From the NCBI RefSeq assembly GCF_000009905.1, contig NC_006177.1:3110595-3174594 (forward strand): 64,000 nt of DNA, in the 5' to 3' direction. The position numbers and the translations under genes were made by a program. The notes beneath the pieces are model-generated. The model had not been told where the DNA came from and did no database searches. It saw only the letters and a program-made list of their open reading frames with translations. Positions 47,494 to 55,582 of this stretch are shown here, piece after piece. The stretch comes from Symbiobacterium thermophilum IAM 14863. GTDB taxonomy: Bacteria > Bacillota > Sulfobacillia > Symbiobacteriales > Symbiobacteriaceae. Position 1 is the first letter of the stretch; each line of letters opens with the position of its first letter.

Positions 47494-48052
47494 AGCGCAC
47501 GATCCTTTCTCCATCAAAGGTGTACAGGTACGGGCTCACGGGGAACCCGGCGTGACGGTGCTCGTGGGCCACCCGCCGCGCCACCACCTTCAGCAGCTCC
47601 TCATCGGCGTCGCCGACGGCCACCAGCCAGTTCCGGTGGGGCACCCCGAGCACCAACCGGCCCGGCACCGCCTCGGCGAAATCCTGCAGCCACTCGGTGA
47701 GCAGGATCCGGGCGGCGTCGTAGCCGTCCGCCAGCGCCCAGATGAACATCGGCCGGCCGCCCTCCGCCGAGTCGAGCTTCGTCACCCGCTTCCCCTCGGT
47801 CAGCCGCTTCAGGTTCTGGACGGCGGTGATGTGGACGGTGGTGTGGCTCACGCCCCAGTCGCGCAGGTCCTGGTACGTGACGTACCGGATCTTGTCGCCC
47901 GGCTCCTCAATGCCGTAGATGACATAGAGCCCCTCGGCGATCTGGCCGTTCACCATCTGCCCCCCGCCCTTGGCCTGGATCTGCACCGGATCCATCATCA
48001 GGGGGTAAAGCCGGCCGCGGATGTCCGCGAACTCCTGCTCCATGAGCTTCAT
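47471..48052 (-). CDS. DUF1444 family protein
   Basis: The 193-residue protein resembles Bacillus YtpQ (DUF1444), a soluble conserved protein of unknown function in Firmicutes. Characteristic blocks are RLYPLMMDPVQIQ near the N-terminus, GLYVIYGIEEP, TYQDLRDWGVS and LYTFDGERIVRYV at the end. The start ATG 48052 follows GGGAGGGATGCACG; a second in-frame ATG lies three codons later. It is the first gene of a unit with the small hypothetical and tex. Confidence 0.8.
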   Translation of the reverse strand: MKLMEQEFADIRGRLYPLMMDPVQIQAKGGGQMVNGQIAEGLYVIYGIEEPGDKIRYVTYQDLRDWGVSHTTVHITAVQNLKRLTEGKRVTKLDSAEGGRPMFIWALADGYDAARILLTEWLQDFAEAVPGRLVLGVPHRNWLVAVGDADEELLKVVARRVAHEHRHAGFPVSPYLYTFDGERIVRYVRRQGE

Positions 48053-48156
48053 CGTGCATCCCTCCCGGGGCCCTGCCGGCCCGGCAGCCGGACGGGGAGT
48101 TTAGACCGCCCGGCCGTGGTCGATACTTTCCGATAGCGCGATGGAGGTGACCTCCG

Positions 48157-48351
48157 ATGAAGGCCCGCGACACCATCGACCTGTATGCCACGCTGGCTGA
48201 CATGAAGGCGGTCGACTACCGGTCCGTCCTCGCCCTCACGGCCCTGATCGATCTCCTGGTCGCCAAGGGGATCATCACCCGGGAGGAGATGGCCGAGCGG
48301 GCCAGCCAGCTTGACGCCGCAGGCGAGAAGAGTTTACCAGTCGGCGGCTGA
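48157..48351 (+). CDS. Small hypothetical protein
   Basis: The 64-residue protein is mostly helical (SVLALTALIDLLVAKGIITREEMAERASQL), with no membrane segment or signal. The helix pattern of short C-terminal thirds ending IITREE-M resembles nitrile-hydratase-type or membrane-adjacent small proteins, but no family is claimed. ATG 48157 follows a very good site, GGAGGTGA at seven bases. It lies divergent from DUF1444 and ends 16 bases before a terminator that it shares with the spore-protein gene. Confidence 0.7.
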   Translation: MKARDTIDLYATLADMKAVDYRSVLALTALIDLLVAKGIITREEMAERASQLDAAGEKSLPVGG

Positions 48352-48367
48352 AGCGTCAAGAAAAGCC

Positions 48368-48393
48368 GGGAAGGGGGCCGGAGCCCCCTTCCC
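48368..48393. terminator. Bidirectional terminator
   Basis: A perfect 11-bp stem GGGAAGGGGGC/GCCCCCTTCCC with a 4-base loop; GGCTTTTCTTG follows on the minus strand. It ends the spore-protein gene and the convergent small gene. Confidence 0.85.
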
Positions 48394-48428
48394 GCCTGTC
48401 CCGGAGGAGCCAGTCAGCTGTGCCGCCG

Positions 48429-48647
48429 TTACCGCACGGTCCCGCCGTTCAGCTGCTGCTCGGCCAGGGCGATCATCTTCTTCACCATGTAACCGCCGAC
48501 GGAACCGTTCACACGGCTGGGCAGGTCGCCCTTGTACTGCTGGGCGTAGTTGGGGATGCCCAGCTCGGCGGCCGTCTCGTACTTCAGCTGCTCCAGGGCG
48601 CTGCGGGCCGAGGAGACGACGAGATCGTTGTTATTGTTGTTCGCCAT
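48429..48647 (-). CDS. Alpha/beta-type small acid-soluble spore protein
   Basis: The 72-residue protein saturates and protects DNA in dormant spores. The family blocks are present: LKYETAAELGIP with the GPR protease site region (YETAAELG) near the middle of the protein, and VNGSVGGYMVKKMIALAEQQL at the end. ATG 48647 follows AGGAGGTGAG at about ten bases. It is transcribed alone and expected to depend on sigma-G in the forespore; no clear promoter was picked. It is the best evidence in the window for sporulation. Confidence 0.95.
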   Translation of the reverse strand: MANNNNNDLVVSSARSALEQLKYETAAELGIPNYAQQYKGDLPSRVNGSVGGYMVKKMIALAEQQLNGGTVR

Positions 48648-48752
48648 TGCGTTTCTCACCTCCTGACGGTCTTATGTTTCCGCCGGAGGCGCCGCGTTAT
48701 GACGACCAGTTGTTGGCGCGGCCGAAGGCGCCGTGCAGCGTCCCGATCAGCG

Positions 48753-49478
48753 TCAGCGATCGACGGATCGGCGCGCCGCTTCCACGAACGCGTCAAACAG
48801 CGCGTCGAAATTGCAGGGCTGCCCCTGGTGGTTCTCGGGGTGCCACTGCACCGACAGGACGAACCGCCGGCCCGGATGCTCCATCGCCTCGATCACCCCG
48901 TCGGGCGCGTGGGCGCTGGCCACCCATCCCTCCGGCACCCGCTTCACGGCCTGATGGTGCCGGCTGTTGACCCGCCGCTCCGTGCCCAGCAGCGCGGCGA
49001 GGCGGGTGCCGGGCAGGATGCTCACCGGGTGCGAGGGGTAGTTCTTGGGCGCCTCCTGCCGGTGCTTGATGGCGCCCTCGACCTGCGCGGGAATGTCCTG
49101 CCAGAGCGCGCCGCCGAAGGCCACCGCCAGCACCTGGTGGCCGCGGCAGATCCCCAGGACGGCCATGTCGCGAGCCACCGCCACCCGGGCATAGGCGAGC
49201 TCTGCCTGATCCCGCTCCGGTTCAATGGATCCGGTCACGGGGAGGGGCAGCTCGCCGTACAGCATCGGATCCAGATCGCCGCCGCCGGAGAGGAGCAGGC
49301 CGTCGAGCCGGTCCAGCACCTGGGCCGCCTCCTCCTCGTCGGTGACGAAGGGCAGCATGACCGGCAGCCCTCCCGCCCGCCACACGGCCCGGAAGTAGTC
49401 GTGCGGGGTGTACAGCCAGTCCTGACCCGGCTCCTCGTTGGCCCGGTTGCACGCGGTAATCCCGATCAACGGCCTCAT
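48753..49478 (-). CDS. Class I glutamine amidotransferase-like hydrolase (PuuD/peptidase C26 family)
   Basis: The 241-residue protein resembles gamma-glutamyl-gamma-aminobutyrate hydrolase (PuuD). The nucleophile elbow GICRGHQVLAVAFGG, the loop SGGGDLDPMLYGE, and the catalytic His/Glu in VQWHPEN are intact. It would cleave gamma-glutamyl amides; the true substrate may differ, as no polyamine genes are nearby. The start ATG 49478 has AGGAGGATGACGGGAAGCC upstream. It has its own promoter region and follows the toxin-antitoxin genes. Confidence 0.9.
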   Translation of the reverse strand: MRPLIGITACNRANEEPGQDWLYTPHDYFRAVWRAGGLPVMLPFVTDEEEAAQVLDRLDGLLLSGGGDLDPMLYGELPLPVTGSIEPERDQAELAYARVAVARDMAVLGICRGHQVLAVAFGGALWQDIPAQVEGAIKHRQEAPKNYPSHPVSILPGTRLAALLGTERRVNSRHHQAVKRVPEGWVASAHAPDGVIEAMEHPGRRFVLSVQWHPENHQGQPCNFDALFDAFVEAARRSVDR

Positions 49479-49522
49479 GGCTTCCCGTCATCCTCCTTCG
49501 CGTCCGGCGCCTTGATAAGCAT

Positions 49523-49564
49523 GCGAACCCGGGGGTCCACACTCCTTTGGACTCCCGGGTTCGC
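49523..49564. terminator. Long hairpin after the toxin gene
   Basis: A perfect 11-bp stem GCGAACCCGGG/CCCGGGTTCGC encloses TCCA/TGGA. No T-tract follows on the minus strand, so it is a weak terminator or an mRNA-stabilising structure between the toxin gene and the amidotransferase gene. Confidence 0.55.
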
Positions 49565-49587
49565 CGCGGAGGTGCCCCGGCGGCCCG

Positions 49588-49950
49588 TCAAAACTCCTTG
49601 AGTCCGAGGCTGATCATCAGGGCCTCGTCCACCTGGCGCATGATGTCGCTGCCCAGGTGCGTCACCCGCTCGCGCAGCCGCCGCTTGTCGATGGTGCGGA
49701 CCTGTTCCAGCAGGATGACGGAATCCCGCTCGAGGCCATAGGTTTCCCCGTCCAGCTCGACGTGAATCGGCAGCTTCGCCTTCTCGATCTGGCTGGTGAT
49801 CGCCGAGACGATGACCGTGGGGCTGTACTTATTGCCGACATCATTCTGCAGGATCAGAACGGGCCGCACGCCTCCCTGCTCCGAGCCGATCACCGGGCTC
49901 AGGTCCGCGTAGAAGACGTCGCCCCGTCGAATCTGAAGTGGCTTGCTCAT
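49588..49950 (-). CDS. ndoA: MazF/PemK-family endoribonuclease toxin (EndoA/NdoA)
   Basis: The 120-residue toxin cleaves mRNA at short sequences, as Bacillus EndoA does at UACAU. The family start [45 protein letters not shown] and the final LISLGL are present. It lies 14 bases after its antitoxin gene, next to alr, the common Firmicute arrangement. The cleavage site preference cannot be read from the sequence. Confidence 0.95.
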   Translation of the reverse strand: MSKPLQIRRGDVFYADLSPVIGSEQGGVRPVLILQNDVGNKYSPTVIVSAITSQIEKAKLPIHVELDGETYGLERDSVILLEQVRTIDKRRLRERVTHLGSDIMRQVDEALMISLGLKEF

Positions 49951-49964
49951 ACGGCCGGGACCGC

Positions 49965-50213
49965 TCAGGGCAAACTGCCGATCCGCTCGAAGATCGGCCC
50001 TTCCTCCGCAAGAGTCAGGTTGATGCGGGACATCTCCCGATAGCCCCGCCTCAGCTGCTCCCGCATGTCCCGTTTCTTCCTTTCTTCCACATAGATTCGC
50101 ACGGCCTCCTGGATCAGGGCGTCCCGGTCGGTCCGTTCCAGGGCCGCGAGGCCGTCCACCTGCTCCAGGAGCGACGCAGGCACGGTCACCAGAATGCGCC
50201 GGACAGCGGCCAT
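49965..50213 (-). CDS. ndoAI: Ribbon-helix-helix antitoxin (EndoAI)
   Basis: The 82-residue protein has an N-terminal RHH strand-helix-helix ([33 protein letters not shown]), as in EndoAI, and a charged C-terminus ([14 protein letters not shown]) that would wrap the toxin. It neutralises the MazF-family toxin downstream and probably represses its own operon. It follows alr by 78 bases. Confidence 0.9.
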   Translation of the reverse strand: MAAVRRILVTVPASLLEQVDGLAALERTDRDALIQEAVRIYVEERKKRDMREQLRRGYREMSRINLTLAEEGPIFERIGSLP

Positions 50214-50291
50214 GGGGAACCTCCTCCGGATACGACCCTCAGTAGCAGTCTATACGCCGGCCGTGCGAATGGTCATCGGAAGGCCCGGGGT

Positions 50292-51425
50292 TCACGCGGT
50301 CTCCCCGCCGTAAAAACGGGGCACCCGCCGCGAGATGCCGCAGACGATCTCGTAGCTGATCGTGTCCGCCAGCCCGGCCAGCTCCGTCGCCGTGATCTCC
50401 TCGCCGCCCTGCCGCCCGATCAGCACCACCTCGTCCCCGACCCGGACCGGCAGATCGTCCGGCACCCGGACCATCATCTGGTCCATGGTCACCACACCGA
50501 CCACGGGGCACCGCCGGCCCCGGATCAAGACCTGCGCCCGGTTGGAGAGTCTCCGGGGGTAGCCGTCCGCGTAGCCCACCGGCAAGGTTGCGATCTGCTC
50601 GCGGCGGGCGGTCGTGTAGGTGCAGCCGTAGGAGATCGAGTGGCCGGCCTCCAGCCACTTCACCAGCCCCACCCGGGTCTTCCAGGTGAGGGCGGGGGCG
50701 AGCTTCACGGGCCACGCCACGCCCGGCGCCGGGGGCAGCCCCACCACCGCGATGCCGCTGCGCACCATGTCGTAGTGCGCCTCCGGGTGGAGCATGAGCC
50801 CCGCGCTGTTGGCGGCGTGCCGGATGGCGGGCCGGACACCCGCCGCCGCCAGCTCCGCCAGGGCCGCCTCGTACCGCTCCAGCTGCAGACGGGTGTACGG
50901 GTTCCCCGGCTCATCGGCGGTCGCCAGGTGGGTGAAGACCCCCTCCACCTCCACATGGTCCAGCCTGGCCAGTTCGCGGCCGAGGCGGCCCACCTCGGCG
51001 GGCTGCAGGCCGATGCGCCCCATGCCGGTGTCCACCTTCAGGTGGACGCGGGCCCAGCGGCCCAGCCTGCGCCCCTCCCGGTTCAGGGCCTGCCCCAGTT
51101 CGCCGTCGAAGAGGGCTACCCGCAGCCCCTCCGTCAGCACGGCCTCGGCCTGGCCGGGGGACACGTAACCCAGCACCAGGATGGGCGCGGAGATGCCGTG
51201 GCGACGCAGGGTCACGCCCTCCTCCACCGACGCGACGCCCAGCCAGTCCGCCCCGGCCTCGATGGCCGCCGTCGCCACGGGCACGGCGCCGTGCCCGTAG
51301 CCATTCGCCTTCACCACCGCCATCAGTCGAGGAGCCTTCGAGATCCGCTTCAACGCCCGGATGTTCGCCCGGACCGCGTTCAGATCGACCTCCGCCCACG
51401 TCGGGCGCATGCCGTCCAGATCCAT
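50292..51425 (-). CDS. alr: Alanine racemase
   Basis: The 377-residue PLP enzyme makes D-alanine for peptidoglycan. The PLP lysine is in AVVKANGYGHGAV; the catalytic Tyr in SISYGCTYT and the substrate-binding VTMDQMMV are present. A spore-type role (germination control) is also possible because the organism seems to sporulate. Alr lies between nnrD and the toxin-antitoxin pair, the conserved order in Bacillales and Clostridia. Confidence 0.97.
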   Translation of the reverse strand: MDLDGMRPTWAEVDLNAVRANIRALKRISKAPRLMAVVKANGYGHGAVPVATAAIEAGADWLGVASVEEGVTLRRHGISAPILVLGYVSPGQAEAVLTEGLRVALFDGELGQALNREGRRLGRWARVHLKVDTGMGRIGLQPAEVGRLGRELARLDHVEVEGVFTHLATADEPGNPYTRLQLERYEAALAELAAAGVRPAIRHAANSAGLMLHPEAHYDMVRSGIAVVGLPPAPGVAWPVKLAPALTWKTRVGLVKWLEAGHSISYGCTYTTARREQIATLPVGYADGYPRRLSNRAQVLIRGRRCPVVGVVTMDQMMVRVPDDLPVRVGDEVVLIGRQGGEEITATELAGLADTISYEIVCGISRRVPRFYGGETA

Positions 51426-51451
51426 CTTGGCTCCTCCCGTCCGTCCAGTCT

Positions 51452-53014
51452 CTAGCCCACGAACTCCTCAATCAGATCCGGCAGCCCCTCCCGCACGGCC
51501 TGCTGGGCAGCGGGCACCTCGGCGGCGATCTCGCCGGCCAGCACCCCGTCCAGCCCCAGCCGCCGGGCCAGCCGGTCGCCGGCCAGGCCGTGCAGGAACG
51601 CACCGGCTGCGGCCGCCTCCGGCGCGCCCATGCCCTGGGCCATCAGCCCGGCGATGATGCCGGTCAGCACGTCGCCGGAACCCGCCGTCCCCAGGATCCG
51701 GCTGCCGGTCGGGTTGATGAACACCTGGCCGCCGGGCTCCGCGATCAGGGTGTAGGCGCCCTTCAGAAGCACCACGGCCTTGGTCAGTTCCGCCGCCCGC
51801 CGCACGGCGGCGAACCGGTCCGCCTGCACGGACTCCACCGACGCGCCCAGCAGGTGGGCCATCTCCCCCGGGTGTGGGGTGATCACCAGCGGCATCGGGC
51901 ACTCGGCCAGGAGCTCCGGCCGGCCGGCGAACGCCTTGATGGCGTCGGCGTCCAACACCAGCGGCGCCGTCGCCCCGGCCACCACCCGGCGGGTAAAGAG
52001 CTGCGCGTCGGCGTCGGTGCCCAGGCCGGGACCCACGGCCAGGGCGTCGGCCCGGGCCGCCCGTTGCAGGAAGTCCTCGGCGCTCTCCGCCCGGAAGCCG
52101 CCGGCCTCCGATTCGGGCAGGGCCATCGTCATGCACTCGGGCCGCATCGCGGCCAGCACCGGCTGCGACCGCTCGGGCGCGGCCACGGTGACCAGCCCGG
52201 CCCCCGCCCGCAGAGCGCCCACGGCCGCCAGGGCCCCGGCCCCGACCATTCCGTGGGAGCCCGCCGCCACGTACACCCGGCCGCGGGTTCCCTTGTGCGC
52301 GTCCCGGCTGTAGGTGGGCAGCCAGCTCTTCACCATCGCGGGCCGGGTGAGCTCCACCTGGATGTTCTCGGCCTCGATCGCCTTCTCGTCCAGGCCGATG
52401 TCGGCCACCACGATGCGGCCGACCAGGTCGGCCCCCGGGAAGAGGAAGAGGCCCAGCTTCGGCAGGCCGAAGGTGACGGTGACGTCGGCCCGGACCGCCG
52501 GACCGTCCACCCGTCCCGTGTTGGTGCCGATGCCCGAAGGGATGTCCACCGCGAGCACCATCCGCTTGGCCGCGTTGATCAGCTTGATCGCCTCGGCGGC
52601 CTGGCCCCTGGCGGAGCCGACGGCGCCGGTGCCCAGCACGGCGTCGATGATCAGGTCGGCACCCTGCAACGCCTCGTACGCCTGCGCCGGCATGAGGATG
52701 TTCACGCCGGCCATGCGGGCCGAATAGAGCGCCGCGGCGGCGTCCGCCGGCAGGTCGTCCAGGGAGGCCCAGACCACCGCGGACACCGGGAAGCCCCAGT
52801 GCCGCAACCAGCGGGCGGCCACCAGGCCGTCGCCGCCGTTGTTGCCCTTGCCGCAGACCACGACGATGGGCCCCGACCGCCCCTGCATCATCCGCCGGGC
52901 GATCAGGGCCACCTGCCGCCCCGCCAGCTCCATCAAGATCGCGGAGGTGAAGCCGTACTGATCGAAAAGGCGCGCCTCAATCGCCCGCATCTGCTCGCCG
53001 GAAACGACCTTCAT
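51452..53014 (-). CDS. nnr: Bifunctional NAD(P)H-hydrate epimerase/dehydratase
   Basis: The 520-residue enzyme repairs NAD(P)H hydrates. Residues 1-215 form the NnrE epimerase ([35 protein letters not shown]), and the rest is the NnrD ADP-dependent dehydratase ([41 protein letters not shown]). The start ATG 53014 overlaps the stop of acpS (ATGA). Length and motif order are normal, so both activities are expected. Confidence 0.96.
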
Positions 53015-53388
53015 CCCTCGATCACCACCTGTGCCACCGCGTACTCCTGTGTATGGGACAGGGAAAGATGAATGCGAGTTGCGCCCCGCGCGGCGGCGAT
53101 CTCGGCGAGCCGGCCCGTAAGCCGCACCGACGGGCGGCCGCGTTCGTCGCGGCAGACCTCCGCGTCGGTCCAGCGCACCTCCCGCAGCCCGATCCCCAGG
53201 GCCTTCAGCACCGCCTCCTTCGCGGCGAACCGGGCCGCGAGGCGCGCCGCCCGGTGCGCTTCGCTGGATGTGCAGTAGGCGAGCTCCCCCGGGGTGAAGA
53301 CGCGCCGGAGGAACCGGTCCCCGTGGCGTTCGACGGCGCGCGCCACCCGCTCCACCGCCACGATGTCGACGCCGGTGCCCAGGATCAC
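53011..53388 (-). CDS. acpS: Holo-[acyl-carrier-protein] synthase AcpS
   Basis: AcpS attaches the phosphopantetheine arm of CoA to ACP. The 125-residue protein has the metal-binding Asp in [10 protein letters not shown] and the Glu of [13 protein letters not shown], and the C-terminal [11 protein letters not shown]. The start GTG 53388 follows GAAAGGGG; a longer open frame upstream lacks the family pattern. It overlaps nnr by four bases and begins the acpS-nnr-alr-antitoxin-toxin run. Confidence 0.95.
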
Positions 53389-53443
53389 GCCGAGCCACCC
53401 CTTTCCACCTGTCTGAAGCCCGCGTGCCCCATCTCCCCGGGAC

Positions 53444-53671
53444 CTAGACCAGGCGATCCAGCCCGGCCTCGTCCCCCGCCAGGCGGAGCACGACGGCACC
53501 GTTCCTGGCGCGCTCCACCCGGAGGATGACCCGCTCGCCCTCCCGGAGCGGCGCCCGCGCCGCGACCTCGATGCGGACGCCGTCCCCGAAGGCGAGGACG
53601 GCGCGGTCGAGATAGACGGAGACGACTTCGGCCACCAGCCGCCGGCCCGGGGCGAAAAGGCGCGACCGCAC
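53444..53671 (-). CDS. Small hypothetical protein
   Basis: The 75-residue protein (97 if ATG 53737 is used) is beta-rich: [20 protein letters not shown], then [19 protein letters not shown]. It looks like a small barrel, such as seen in nucleic-acid-binding or flagellar-associated proteins, but no family is named. GTG 53671 is preferred because AGGAGGGG lies five bases before it. It lies between the TPR-like gene and acpS on the same strand. No signal or membrane segment is visible. Confidence 0.6.
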   Translation of the reverse strand: MRSRLFAPGRRLVAEVVSVYLDRAVLAFGDGVRIEVAARAPLREGERVILRVERARNGAVVLRLAGDEAGLDRLV

Positions 53672-53767
53672 GGCCACCCCTCCTGCCGAGCACAACTTCC
53701 CGGTAGGTTTCTCCAATGCGGCAGCGATCCCCTTCATCCGGAGCGGCGATCCGGCGCAGCGGTGGGT

Positions 53768-54319
53768 TCACTCCCGGGCGAAGGAGATGAGGTCGGCCAG
53801 GTCCAGGTACTCGTACACGTCCACCCCCTGGGCGGCCAGGGCGCTGGCCAGCTCGCTCACCGCGGTCCAGCCGCCGGCCCGGAGCTGCAGCGCGAGCAGG
53901 TCGGAGGCCCTGCGCTCCAGCCAGCCCATCCCGCAGGTCGCCGCGGTGACCCGTGCGGCCAGGGCGAAAGCGAGGGCCTCCACCAGCCGTCCGGTCGCGC
54001 CCGCGACCCGGCTCAGGAAGAGCTGGGCACGCACCTGCAGGGGGCTCAGCGGCTCCGCTTCCTGGAGGGCGCGGAAGGCCTCGTCGACCGCCTGCTGCGG
54101 CCGGCCGGCCGCACGGAGCATGCCGGCGCTCACCAGCCGCAGCCGGGCGCTGCAGATCTGGCGCACCGACCCCGTGGCCCGCCGGCACCTCTCCACCAGC
54201 ACCAGCACGCGCAGCCGCTCGCCGGGCGTGAGCACCCCGGCCTTCAAGAGCCGGCGCCCGTGCGCCAGGCAGCGCCGGTAGTCTCCCATCCGGAAGAGGC
54301 GATCCAACCACAGTGTCAT
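53768..54319 (-). CDS. Hypothetical alpha-helical (TPR-like) protein
   Basis: The 183-residue, all-helical protein starts LDRLFRMGDYRRCLAHGRRLLKAG and contains paired helices of TPR size (RLVEALAFALAARVTAATCGMG). Its N-terminus resembles that of the 327-residue gene upstream (RLLEEGRYARCLFAAEQIM), so the two are probably paralogs. The function is unknown; TPR proteins usually hold other proteins together. It may be co-transcribed with downstream small gene and acpS. Confidence 0.7.
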   Translation of the reverse strand: MTLWLDRLFRMGDYRRCLAHGRRLLKAGVLTPGERLRVLVLVERCRRATGSVRQICSARLRLVSAGMLRAAGRPQQAVDEAFRALQEAEPLSPLQVRAQLFLSRVAGATGRLVEALAFALAARVTAATCGMGWLERRASDLLALQLRAGGWTAVSELASALAAQGVDVYEYLDLADLISFARE

Positions 54320-54380
54320 CCACTCACCGCCCCTCTCCCAGATTTGCGCATAGTCTTCCCTGCCCCGGGCGGAAAGGAAA

Positions 54381-54400
54381 CAGCCCCGTCCGCGGGGCTG
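54381..54400 (-). terminator. Terminator after the TPR gene
   Basis: A perfect 8-bp stem CAGCCCCG/CGGGGCTG with a 4-base loop is followed by TTTCCTTTCC on the minus strand, 12 bases after the stop codon at 54412. Confidence 0.8.
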
Positions 54401-54411
54401 TCGGAAGGCGG

Positions 54412-55395
54412 CTACTGGAGGTCCCGCCTGAGCAGCGGGACTGTCGGCATCTCCTCGGGAAACCGGGCGCTGGCCTGGTAGGCGGCATCGAGGTGGCGCA
54501 GGATCTCCACGCCCTCCCGCTGCACCACCTCATCCAGGGCATCGGCGGCGAGCTGCTCCAGCTCGGGTCGGCCGGCCATGACCGCCTCGTTCTGGGCCGC
54601 GAGCGCGAAGGTGAGGGCCTTGTGCGCTTCGCCCAGCTGCAACTCGCACCGGGCGAGCAGCAGGTAGCAGTGGCAGGCGTGGGCGGGATCATCGCGATGG
54701 ACGAACAGGGCGCGCACGGCTGCCGCCGCCGCCCGTCCGTAGTAGCCGCCGCTGGCCAGCCAGGCGGCGAGGTCCAGCAGATAGGTGCCGGCGTAGTACG
54801 GCTCGGTCGGACGCCGGGCCGCAATCCCGCGCTGCTCGATGAGCAGCCGCCGGACCGGCCGCCGCAGGCTGCGGTCCTCCTTCGCCAGGTAGAGGTAAAC
54901 GTTGATGAGGTCGTGGGTGGTGGTGAAGACGCCGTGCTCCATCTGCCGGCCGCCGAACCAGGTCCGCGCCGCCTCCAGGGCGTGCACGGCCTGCTTGGGC
55001 TGCAGCATCCGCTGGTAGGTGATCCCCAGCGACTTCCACGCCGCGCCCTCCAGCCGGGCCGCGTCGCGGTAGTAGGCCCGGTACGTGAAGTACCGTTGAA
55101 AGCAGCTCAGAGCCTGCTCGAACTGCTGCATCGCCGCATGGGCGGCCCCGAGCGCGAGGAGGGCCCGGCCCAGCAGGTCGTACTCGCGCTCCTGCTCGGC
55201 CAGTTTCACGGCGCTCAGGCCAGACAGCACCGCGCCGGGCGCATCCTGAAGGAGGAGCCGACAACGGCTCATGATCAGGTGGATCCCGGCCTGCTCCACC
55301 GACGACAGGCCGCCCTGCTCCATGATCTGCTCCGCCGCAAACAGGCAACGGGCGTACCTGCCCTCCTCCAGGAGGCGGGTTAACGCGTCGACCAT
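54412..55395 (-). CDS. TPR-repeat protein
   Basis: The 327-residue, all-helical protein has repeats such as LLGRALLALGAAHAAMQQFEQALSCFQRYF and KSLGITYQRMLQPKQAVHALEAA, typical tetratricopeptide pairs that bind partner proteins. It has no DNA-binding domain, although the layout recalls Rap- or PlcR-like TPR regulators of Gram-positive bacteria without their helix-turn-helix. The start ATG 55395 follows AAGGGGATGAGGC. About 190 bases upstream (55396-55582) show no gene. A smaller paralog follows. Confidence 0.75.
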   Translation of the reverse strand: MVDALTRLLEEGRYARCLFAAEQIMEQGGLSSVEQAGIHLIMSRCRLLLQDAPGAVLSGLSAVKLAEQEREYDLLGRALLALGAAHAAMQQFEQALSCFQRYFTYRAYYRDAARLEGAAWKSLGITYQRMLQPKQAVHALEAARTWFGGRQMEHGVFTTTHDLINVYLYLAKEDRSLRRPVRRLLIEQRGIAARRPTEPYYAGTYLLDLAAWLASGGYYGRAAAAAVRALFVHRDDPAHACHCYLLLARCELQLGEAHKALTFALAAQNEAVMAGRPELEQLAADALDEVVQREGVEILRHLDAAYQASARFPEEMPTVPLLRRDLQ

Positions 55396-55582
55396 GCCTC
55401 ATCCCCTTCTTTCCTGGGGTGATTACCTGGCTGCGACTCCGTCTGCCGATTTTCGCCTACAGATAAAACACTGACCCTCGTGCTTCGGCGCAAGGCTGAA
55501 CCAGACCACGATCCGTCTTTCACCCTCATATACGTACACCGCGCCGAAAAGGTTCATACATAAGGGATAGATTTGTGACTGA

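Noticed and set aside
55396-55582. Possible small gene in the gap after the CPBP-S58 region
   Set aside because: No frame with start, ribosome site and coding pattern; the DNA is less GC-rich, as expected for a promoter region.
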